A stretch of 64,000 nucleotides of DNA from Trichoplax sp. H2 (lineage: Eukaryota > Placozoa > Uniplacotomia > Trichoplacea): NCBI GenBank assembly GCA_003344405.1, contig NOWV01000070.1, positions 248,001-312,000 of the forward strand. The letters run 5' to 3'. Shown here piece by piece: positions 56,001 through 64,000 of the stretch. A program made the translations under genes and the position numbers. A model generated the notes under the pieces. That model was not told where the DNA came from. It did no database searches and saw only the letters and a program-made list of their open reading frames with translations. Position 1 is the stretch's first letter. Each line of letters opens with the position of its first letter.

Positions 56001-59000
56001 TGGCCTGAACGATTATGAAGAAGCTGTGCTAAGTAGCTGGTATGGTATTAAGTAAAGGATATGATTTGATAAAATAATGTGCCGTATACGAGTAGTTTAT
56101 AGAAGACTTTCAATTGTATATCTATGATGTCATATAATACTCAGATCTTTGAGACTACTAGAAATCTATTAATATTACGTTCTAATAGTAAGTTATCTTT
56201 CATTTATCGGTTGTAAACTGTTACCTATACACCAAATAAGTTGATATACTTATAGACTATCGCTAACTGATGCAAATGTTATGCGATAAAGATAAATTAG
56301 CTGAAGTTTCATAACATACGATATAAATCGTAGCAACAGATGCTACCAGTACCTGATCCTTTCGTTATCCAATAATTTTTTGCAGACTCAGTATGCCAGT
56401 AGCTAATGTTACGGTCTGGATTAAATTGTGTAACTTGGCCTAATGCTGAAGCTAGCACATGAATAACAATTATTATACAGCAGATAAGCTCGATCTAAAG
56501 AATTGATTACTATTACAGGAACATATCATCGAAGATAAAATTTACCGATTATTTTCCCAACAGTTATCCAAGATACATTGACTGAAAGAGCCAGCGAAGA
56601 TTTTTGCAATAGTGTTGATGATTTAGTTATATATTGCATGTCAACTTGATTGCTAGATGCTTCTAGAGAGAAAGGCATCAGTGACAGATCAATTGTGCTA
56701 AGTGTTGGCGAAAAGGCTTTAATAGCGTCTTTAATATCTATTTTATGAGACTTTAAATCGGTTAATTCACTGCTGTTGAGCAGTGCAAGGCCATCAATTT
56801 GGATATTCAAGGCAATAACTCCATCATCCTGGTTTCGAATACTGTAAGTGCAATTCTTAGTTAAGTCAATCTCCAGCGAACCTTTGGATGTTGTATAAAC
56901 TCTCGAACAGCTAGCTTGCCGATCTGAAAAAGAAATTGACCGTCGTTTATAATTACATCGAAGTAATCATGATAAGAATTAGATCAATAACAAACTACGA
57001 GAAGGTTTTCCAAATATCGTAATTTTAACGATTCTAGCGTTAAGATAGCTTCAGTAAGAAGTAATAACTATTGCGATTCAATAAGTCACAGCTATTTCGA
57101 ATATTTAAAAGTAATGATACGATACGTTCATATAGGCGAAATTAAACATTTAGCAAATGGAAGAGTTCTAGGCTGGTGCGATTAGCTATGTATCATGGTG
57201 TAATACTTTCAATGCTACTATGCTTAAGGTTAATGTTTTATGAAATTTCAGATAGTCTTTGACAAAATTGTTTAATACTTACTAAATCTACTGGCCACGG
57301 CCTTAAATCCCTTCTCTACTTTTGAATACCGAAGCCGGTTAGAATGAAATTTAACCCATAACCAATTTGATGTAGCCACCATGACAATTTTGACATCTTT
57401 ACATAATTTTCCAATTAATTCTGAGGTGGATAAGGCTCCATCTCTTACTTCTAGGTAATCGTTGTCTTCCGTACAATCGTCATCTAGTGGTAGGTGAAAA
57501 TGATCAAACTTCAAGTCTTGTATATCAATTTGAATGCGGTGCCCGGGATCGATAGTTAATTTGTAAGTAAAATCACTTATGAGCGGATATGGCAATGGAT
57601 AATTTGGTGATGTAAATTCTATAACGTCAGTGACCTTTTTTAGACGGATAATTTGTTCTTTTTGCTGCGGCTGAGCTGTAATTTGAAATAAATAATTGCA
57701 AATCCACTTAATTTATCTTTATACAAGATGATTCAGATTGTAAATATCTATCGATCGATTACTTTTTAAATATTATTAATTTAACGAGAGTACATAAAAG
57801 TAAAGCTAAATGAATTTTAATAACAAAACTACCATGTAAAATAAAAATAAAAATTAAATATTTTACCTAAAAAATTTTCCAAGTGAAACTTGTATTTTAC
57901 TTCGATATTTTTTTCGTAAAATGAATTAAGAATTTGCATCGGAGTCTTGGTATTTATAGCTATTATTTGATCCGGATAGTCATTCGGACATAAATTTATT
58001 CGTGTATTAGTATCAATTTTCATTTGCAAATAATTGATCGCGCATTGGATTAATGGTCGATTAGTTGTATAGTCCACAAGTTTGAGTCTTATATAAAAGC
58101 TATTGATTTGTTTTGGAATGGAGAGAAGGGTTGTACACTGCATTGTATAAGGCGAAAAAAATGGATACCAGGGTGATTGAAAATATATCTGCCCATTGCT
58201 ATCGTATACTTTAGCTTGCATATTAGCTTGTTTTGGACAATCTAAGTTTTCAATAATAAAAATTAACAACATAACTAACATTAGAGAGCTGGAAAGTGGG
58301 AATATATGATAATCAAGAAATATCGTGGAGATATACTAAAAGTACGGTAGAGGCTATCTTGGATTTATATCTTTAACTGAGCTAACCAATTTTTTTCATT
58401 CGGATTACAGCGCATAATAGAACAGCTAAAGAAATTTTAATTTTCATAGCTATATACTTTACCTGTGTTATTAAGATTACAGTTTAGACACACTATAATA
58501 TCATCGATTGCTAAAGAATCTGTCGGTTTTTCTTGCCAGACTCTAATATTTAGCTAAGTGAAATAAAATTGGAATGAATAGTCTGGTTAGTGATATTTTA
58601 TTATCTAAAATCTCGTAATGGTCATAACATTAACGTCAATTTACATTTGGATGCCATTGCTACTAACTTTCTGATAAATACATGCAGACAATATTATAAA
58701 CTCTGCATTCTACGCAATACCATATACATACTATAAAATGAACTTACATTTATACCGGCTATTCCTTTGCTTAACTTGGGTATATTCAGTATAGGAAATT
58801 GAACGAATGACCAATCAGCAATTAATTTAAATTGCAAGCAATACTTTGTAGAATTGACTGGTTGTGTAACGCCTAGTATTGAATAGGTAAGGCATATTCT
58901 GATCGGGAAATTTGATCCATGAAAGAGCCAGAAGCCGACATGAACTTGGCTAGAGCCTGGAATGGTGACAGTGGTAGAAATAGAGGCATTGCTTGCAGGC

Positions 59001-62000
59001 GTAAATTGATTGAGCGGATTTAGAACCAAATAATGCCCTAAGTATTAAAAATTTAATTTCATATTTCTGTATTTTGCCTATGTATTTAATATCATTACAT
59101 AGATTATTACGTGGAAATTACCTTGACCATCTCGGCCCTTTGTATGATCACGATTTAATAATCCAATCTCAGCAGCACCAATAACTTTGTCAAAGGCATT
59201 CTTCGCAGAGAGAATTCGCCACCAACGATGACCATCTATGTTATCAACCTGCCACAGACATGGTATTTCAAATGAACATCTATATTTTGAGCCCGACCAA
59301 AATTCTTCTGATTCTAGGATTATTATTACCATAGAAACGTAAAGAAATTAAAGACTTAGTAGGACTTTATGTAAGAAGATAGTTGTTAAATCGTTTGACT
59401 ATGTATGCCAAGACTAGATCCTAACATTACGATAGGCTATGAAAAGAAATTCATATACACATGGTATACTAGTATAATATCAGATTGTACAAATTAAACA
59501 GAACTTACTAATATACGAAATCTTTAAACTAAAAAGCTTCTTTCTCTTATGAATTGCCTGATAAGCAACGCTTCCAAAGGATATTTGAAAGCTTAAGCCG
59601 CTGTTAGTTGTTGACAAAGACTTGGGCAATTCTTGGTTTAGTAAGCAATAATGATCAGGATATGCCGTTATTAGCTTATCATTTCCGTCATGTATGGTTA
59701 TAGTCGAAGAACACGCCAAAACGTTCGATGAAAATTCAGGATCAACAGTCAGCTGTGCCTGTAAGGTTCCACTGTCTTCGGGTTGTCTAAGAATTGTAAA
59801 GCGGCATTGACTATTAAAAAAGGTTGGAGTAATTGGATTCCATCCTACTGTATCTGACTGCGAACCAAAGTTAGCTAGTTGATTGCTGACATTGCAAATT
59901 CCTATAAGATTAATGAGGATACGAGTCAGTGATGACTATAAAATACCCGAGAAAATTTATTCTATAATACTCATAAAGGCATTACCAGCTGTTCCCTTCT
60001 GCAGATCTGGTTGTTGGACAGAGATTGCAGTAGCTTTAAATCCTGGATAAGTTGAAGGTTTCTTACGTTTTTGAGTGACAAAAATCACCTGCAATCGATC
60101 TCCTCTGGACGCAATAGACGTAATTAAATTAGGTTGACATAAATGCGCTAAACTTTGACGATGATCACGTATTTCAACGTAATCGTAGCATTGTTCAGGA
60201 TTACCCACAGGCAGAGGTAGAGAAATGGTCGAGAAACTCATATATATATGATTTAATGAGGATGTTGTTTGTAGAGAATAGACATAAATTCCGTCAGACG
60301 GATACCCATTTGGAAAATTCGGTGATTCAAAGGTAGTGCTTTTCTTGACGTGGATGGGTGTAAATTGTGTTATTTCTAATGTAAAAGCATAGTACACAGA
60401 TAATAGTTAATGTTTGATATTAAGTCATAGAGAAGAGCTAAGGTACTACTTAGGATTTCTGTAAATTCGCTGTCGTTTCGATGACATGATTTATTATGTT
60501 AACATAGCACGTATTTAGGATGCAATAAAATGTTTCTGGCGAACTAAAGGACGGCCTAATTTCTGTTACTATTCTGCGCTATACTTATCATTAGAAATGT
60601 TGTAAATGATATTTGTTACTATTAGCAATACGCATACTTAGCCAAATAAAATTGTAATCATTTACTATAATTGTTAGGAGAAAAATAAATATCTAAATGA
60701 AGAATATTTCGAAGGTGTTTTTATTACCTATTGCTAATAGATTTAGTGAGATTGCTATTAGATTTATCAATAGTACTAATACCAACGGTAGAATGTTACC
60801 TTTGTAGCTGATGGTAATAGTTTCACCAAATTTAAGTTCTTTCATGTTAACAGATATGAAAAATCTTGAAGAAATGGAAATTACGCTAGCTGAATGTGGT
60901 AATTGACTTGCTAAATCTAATCGATGGGTGGTGTTGGTCAAATTTAAATACTGATTTAAATTAACATTCGTTTTACTGATAGTGGTTGTAATTCGAAAAT
61001 AAACTTGAGTGGCAGACTTTAGCTGAATTTGGAACCAGCATGGTCTTTTATACTGTATACCAGCAGGGAAACGAGGAGTCGTTAGGGTTTCCTCTAATGA
61101 GGACCAAGTTGAATTGCATCGATCTAGTTCGAGTTTATGCAGGCAAATTTTAATAAGTTATATATGGTCAAGTTTTGGTTAGAATAATGCAATCATAGTT
61201 TTTACTAACTCTAATAGATAAAACTGCATATATAATATACAGGCTTTTAGAGCATAATATTACCTTCGTAGCTTGAATATTGCAGCTGAAATCGAATTTG
61301 ATTTTTTAATAGGATGCTACTTGGCACTAATTCTAACTTGATGATATTCTCTGGTGAAATAATCGTCATATTAGGCGTTTTCTGGCAGAAATGAAATGCT
61401 GGTACACGATCTGTAGTCGAACTGAAGTATATATTCAAGGCATGAACGCAGCCAATTCCTTCAAGATACCGTGATGGATGATCTTGAGCAGAGAGAGCAA
61501 TGAAAGGTATTTGGTTTGCTGTACTCGCAGTCTGGATGGAATAAGTATATGTCCGTATGGGTTGATAATTTTTAGGATAATATAACGTTGAGAGCAAATT
61601 AGCATCAGGCTGGATTACAGTATTGATGAGCTTGCCTTGTGAACTCGCTAAATTAACATAAAAGGATAATGATGATTTAAGATCAGAAATACTGGAGGTA
61701 GAAAGGTATAAACAGAGATGGAAATTTTAGTCATGACAACGAGCAATTAAGAAATTTTATGACAATTATACTATAAAGGTGATTAAATCATTATGCTAAA
61801 ATAGTGATAGATCGGAAAGTAGGGAGTAAATGCATAGTTAAGAATTTACTCAGTCACATGATTTTATTGCTTTACTAACTAAAGAAGGTATAGGAATATT
61901 TAAATAAAACATATGCACATAGATATCGGGTCCGTTAAATTTGACACAGTACCTAGTTTTGTATTCGCAATGCAGTGGCCACTAAATCCAATGGATGCTC

Positions 62001-64000
62001 GATTATCATGAATGGATTTTACAATAAGTCGTACAGTAGTGATATCGCTATTATTGACAATGATCTTATCAATTTGTGGTGAGTTATGGTATAATTTTGC
62101 AATTAAAACTGTTTTGGATTGGCGTTGGCTAGTAATTTCTAAATAATTAGCATATTTCCTATTCAAATATATCTGATTTGATTGATTCTCTACAGTTGAG
62201 AGGGTAAGACTGTCGAAGAAAAGTTCTGAAAATGCTGTTTTGCTTTTCGATTTAATAGTTACGACATATTCCGAATTTGATCCGTTGGCAAGTAGCTGTA
62301 TTGATTGACCGACACAAGAATTATCAACTTCCGTTGGTGCTACGTAAAAGGACGTAGTAATTTATGTTATTATGGTGAAAACTGCTAATAAGTAAAATAT
62401 TTTGAAAGATCACATTAATTACCTAATATTGGTGATGATTTGAAGCTTGATTGTAAATGAAACGAACGGTCTGTATTAGACGGATTCCACTTTCTTACTA
62501 CAACTACGGTCATGATACTCATTGATGATGCGATGGTATAATTAAGTCCTTGATCATCAATTTGCTGGCATATTCTAATTATTAGATTATCCAGTGTAGC
62601 TTCTTTGCCATCAAAGATCTCAATGTAATCGTCGCTTGTAGCGCACTGGCCGCTAGATCGGGATGAAAGAAATTTATTTATGGATAAAACGATAGTTTCG
62701 TTAGACTTTGTGGCCATAAGCTGGTATATACAACTCCTATTTGTTGGTATTGACGTATCTATACTTGAGATGTTTATATTCCCTTGGCCGGATAATGTTT
62801 TGTGGCACGTTTCAACTGCAAAATTATGTACATCAAGAACATTCATTATGTTAATCTGATGCCAGATCTCTTCATCAAGAGCTATAAAATATGTTTAGAT
62901 GAGATTTGATATGATTGATGAAATATATGACCAGTACGTAAATATTGCATACTTACCGTAATAATATTTCGCTGTAAATCCAACTCCAGTATATAAGCCA
63001 TTACTGTGAAATCTTACATTTAGACTAGAATTTGATTGGAAAGGTATTCCGACAGCGGTGGAACTACAAATAGGACCGGCTACGTAGTCCACTTGATTTT
63101 GATAAAGATAAATTCTATCACCTAAGCAGCTCGCATCACTAATATCGAGCTCAATCAAATCAAATTTTAAAATAATTGTCTTATTTGGACGGGCTGGAAA
63201 GTGATAGATACAATTCAAATTAACACTGTAGTTATGTGGATAATTTGGGCTAGTTATGATACCAGAATCATCGATGATTGTTCTGTTGCAGACGAGCTCT
63301 AAGGACATAAATAGACAAAGGAAATGGGATTTGAAATTATTATAATTTTTATTATTAGTGCTGACCAGTTCGCAAATTATTTAACAGGCGATATGGTACC
63401 GTGATCCTAATTGGTAGTTATATCTAATATTGATCGTCTATTAAAAATTTCTACCTTTTTTGCAGATATAGCCTAATCGATCAGTAAAATTTTTAGCTCT
63501 CCATTTTCCATTTTCTAATGTAATTGGTCCAGAAACTTGAGATTCGTTCTCTTTTGCCCAATTTGTATAATTAACGTTATTTACATTATCAGGAAACCAG
63601 CGGAATCCTGGGTAATCGTTTCGATCTAAACTAAAACTACTTATATGAATACCCAACCAGATTGGTCGAAACAGTATTGATGCCAAATATTGGTTTTCTT
63701 CTTGATTTTTAATTGATACTAGATGTGCTTGATATTGAAGACATTGCTCTTCAGCTGTAGCATAACTTTGCTGATAGTAAATAAACATGAAGTTATACAA
63801 GTTACTGCCAAATAGACTCCATGCTGATCCTATAATACAATCCAAAAACAACAAATGATGCAAAATTTCTATTGAAAAATGTTAGAAATAAATTTTCGTG
63901 GGCAGTATTTACCTGCTTTATATTTAATGTTCACGACGAAGTGATACCGATTGCGAATATAGATTGTTAGATAAGTTATAGGCCCTATGTTGATAAATCG
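45934..64000 (-). CDS. Giant LRR-type GPCR: lectin, CUB, MAM, LDLa, LRR, 7TM, pseudokinase (5' end outside window)
   Basis: At least 43 exons on the minus strand make one continuous frame of about 3,497 residues from the right edge to TAA at 45936-45934. Phase bookkeeping closes at every junction. Domain order by residue within the window: end of a beta-sandwich domain 1-29, C-type lectin 30-154, seven CUB-like 155-1047, MAM 1048-1238, three CUB-like 1239-1620, divergent MAM 1621-1797, two CUB-like 1798-2065, LDLa1, CUB, LDLa2-3, CUB, LDLa4-6 (2066-2555), LRRNT and nine LRRs 2556-2811, relaxin-receptor-like hinge and 7TM to about 3190, pseudokinase to 3497. LDLa-LRR-7TM order is that of relaxin receptors and the snail GRL101 receptor; the lectin/CUB/MAM extension and the kinase tail are additions. 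It probably sits at the cell surface, sensing an unknown ligand and coupling to G proteins, with the kinase-like tail as a scaffold. Sub-blocks are listed separately. Fusion is inferred from splice phase and motif continuity, not from a transcript. Confidence 0.88.
47628..48894 (-). other. Receptor exon: hinge and relaxin-receptor-like 7TM domain
   Basis: A single long exon of about 422 codons. It opens with the LGR hinge signature YFCCLKPGIKQCYP and SSCQDML. TM1 is VWVMGVFAILCNLVVLLYRW; then NLAFADFMMGVYL (TM2), CKICGIISSISSEMSVF and TIDRYLWIVYPF (TM3 with DRY), CLPFSLSPA (loop 2), QRRIMIQMMLIVFTDLACW (TM6) and NSAINPILYT (NPxxY-type TM7). These are the motifs of LGR/RXFP rhodopsin-class receptors. 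A basic Ser/Thr-rich tail follows, then PPIVNIRKCGQLKEGQ, which starts the kinase-like domain. The chosen donor is CAG/GTATTA after 47628; reading through instead ends at a stop just after 47601. Confidence 0.9.
49332..49370. repeat. AT/TATA-rich simple repeat in receptor intron
   Basis: Alternating ACATATAT/GTATATAT tract just inside the donor of the last LRR exon. No function suggested. Confidence 0.6.
49375..51187 (-). other. Receptor exons: LRR N-cap and nine leucine-rich repeats
   Basis: LRRNT exon 51187-51079 (CPNACICNSTSLDC, then NVDLTA). Repeats, one per exon: 50870-50799, 50702-50625, 50530-50459, 50315-50244, 50116-50048, 49963-49892, 49821-49750, 49607-49536 and 49452-49375, of 69-78 bases and all phase 2. 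The repeat pattern is LxLxxNxL...F..L..L, for example YLSHNQFETLP and LDLSYNNMTIIP. One-repeat-per-exon in phase 2 is the arrangement known from LGR and relaxin receptor genes. No separate C-cap exon is seen: the last repeat splices directly to the 7TM exon. Confidence 0.9.
51318..54078 (-). other. Receptor exons: six LDLa modules with two interspersed CUB domains
   Basis: LDLa exons: 54078-53956, 53280-53149, 52718-52602, 52043-51927, 51638-51519 and 51422-51318. CUB exons: 53842-53453 (DYLVVRDG, YCGSAIPP) and 52508-52143 (RYCGSQSP, GGGFSLFY). Modules 1, 2, 4 and 6 keep the calcium-cage end (for example DCIDESDEYNC, CSDHSDEHLC, CLDHSDEIFC, DCQDGSDELHC). Modules 3 and 5 keep the six cysteines but not the acidic residues (CQDNSHWSFC, CKDNSQQIAC), so they probably do not bind calcium. 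In relaxin receptors one LDLa module is needed for activation. All exons are phase 1. Confidence 0.9.
54523..55413 (-). other. Receptor exons: two CUB-like domains before the LDLa block
   Basis: Exon 55413-55015 is a typical CUB (ENYLEIRVGD, GRYCGQKSP, GFRAYI). Its acceptor must be at 55414, since a nearer AG gives a stop. Exon 54927-54523 is a divergent domain of 135 residues with five cysteines. Both are phase 1 to phase 1. Confidence 0.75.
55499..56439 (-). other. Receptor exons: MAM-like domain 2 (divergent)
   Basis: Exons 56439-56353, 56028-55697 and 55610-55499 encode about 177 residues. They end with the MAM-like pattern YAYIELIISSGG...VDIGYMEIRNSLC after a long beta-rich core (LCMILWYKFPIE, QWRVQTIPIAL). 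The donor after 55697 (TAT, then GTGATA) is the only one that avoids a stop and enters the next exon in phase. Homology to MAM is weaker than for domain 1. Confidence 0.6.
56546..58241 (-). other. Receptor exons: three more CUB-like domains
   Basis: Exons 58241-57867, 57675-57283 and 56923-56546, all phase 1 to phase 1. The middle one is a good CUB (FTSPNYPLPYPL, DCTEDNDYLEVRDG, KLCKD, GFKAVA), including the acidic calcium-site residues. The flanking two are divergent. The third has few cysteines and an internal helical-looking insertion. Confidence 0.7.
58463..59313 (-). other. Receptor exons: MAM domain 1
   Basis: Three exons (59313-59122, 59037-58748, 58553-58463) encode about 191 residues with the MAM pattern. 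Landmarks are CSFEIPCLWQVD, a DHTKGRDGQGHYLVLN glycine segment, a buried WLFHG...CLTYS strand, and the closing LNIRVWQEK then IAIDDIIVCLNC. MAM domains mediate adhesion or receptor oligomerisation at the cell surface. Entry and exit of the whole unit are phase 1, while the two internal introns differ in phase. Confidence 0.85.
59509..63298 (-). other. Receptor exons: seven single-exon CUB-like domains
   Basis: Exons 63298-62957, 62881-62423, 62339-61953, 61647-61264, 61123-60800, 60375-59986 and 59901-59509 each carry one domain of about 108-153 residues and begin and end in phase 1. The first is a clear CUB (SPNYPHNYSVNLNC, VRFHSNG, GFTAKY). The second has DDYIEIFDG and the sixth FESPNFPNGYPSDG, YDYVEIRDH and GFKATA. 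The third, fourth, fifth and seventh are recognisable only by size, position and cysteine/strand pattern. CUB domains bind protein or sugar partners; the acidic residues typical of calcium-binding CUBs are only partly kept. Confidence 0.8.
63455..64000 (-). other. Receptor exons: upstream domain end and C-type lectin domain
   Basis: Exon 64000-63913 (partial) encodes a beta-strand-rich end with YHFVVNIKYKA, like the last strands of a CUB domain, so more ectodomain lies beyond the window. Exon 63829-63455 is a whole C-type lectin fold: AEEQCLQYQAHLVSIKNQEE, WLGIHI, FRWFPDN, NYTNW, and YICKK. The outer cysteines are present, but the inner pair and the EPN/WND calcium-sugar residues are absent (WAKENE instead), so calcium-dependent sugar binding is unlikely. 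Both junctions are phase 1. Confidence 0.85.

Overview
The window looks like nuclear DNA of an intron-rich, AT-rich, compact animal genome, most likely a placozoan (Trichoplax or Hoilungia type). The reasons are that every spliced gene has many short exons with clean GT-AG introns of about 70-2400 bases, the genes are animal families (kinesin-5, tandem-PH adaptor, relaxin/LGR-type receptor), and one huge receptor is built from CUB, MAM, C-type lectin, LDLa and LRR modules. The species is inferred; no marker gene proves it. Exon coordinates below were read by hand and checked by phase bookkeeping. Seven protein-coding genes were found, and all but the BPHL-like gene are spliced.

Layout. 1-4769 (minus): a kinesin-5 (Eg5/KIF11) gene, motor plus part of the stalk, running off the left edge. 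4770-7457: a divergent intergenic region carrying a striking nest of TACAGTAC-type palindromes. 7458-11818 (plus): an 11-exon gene for a 349-residue protein with two PH domains, like TAPP/PLEKHA1. 11819-14983: no gene seen. 14984-15796 (minus): an intronless alpha/beta hydrolase like BPHL in which cysteine replaces the nucleophilic serine. 15797-18556: no gene seen. 18557-43157 (plus): three tandem paralogues, each with 16 exons of matching phase, encoding about 514-524 residue multi-pass membrane proteins that resemble amino acid/auxin permeases (SLC32/36/38 type). The third copy has an in-frame TAA in its first exon. 43158-45933: intergenic, ending in a 32-base tandem duplication at the stop codon of the next gene.

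45934-64000 (minus): at least 43 exons that read as a single open frame of about 3,497 residues, with the N-terminus beyond the right edge. In protein order they encode the end of a beta-sandwich domain, a C-type lectin domain, 7 CUB-like domains, a MAM domain, 3 CUB-like domains, a second divergent MAM domain, 2 CUB-like domains, six LDLa modules interleaved with two more CUB domains, an LRR N-cap, nine LRRs, a relaxin-receptor-like rhodopsin-class 7TM domain, and a cytoplasmic protein pseudokinase. The 7TM exon and the kinase exons join in frame in the middle of the kinase glycine-loop region. This receptor is the most remarkable object in the window: a leucine-rich-repeat GPCR with a very large adhesive/ligand-binding ectodomain and a degenerate kinase tail.

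The genes do not form an operon. The kinesin and TAPP-like genes share a divergent promoter region, the three transporter copies arose by tandem duplication, and the last transporter and the receptor converge.
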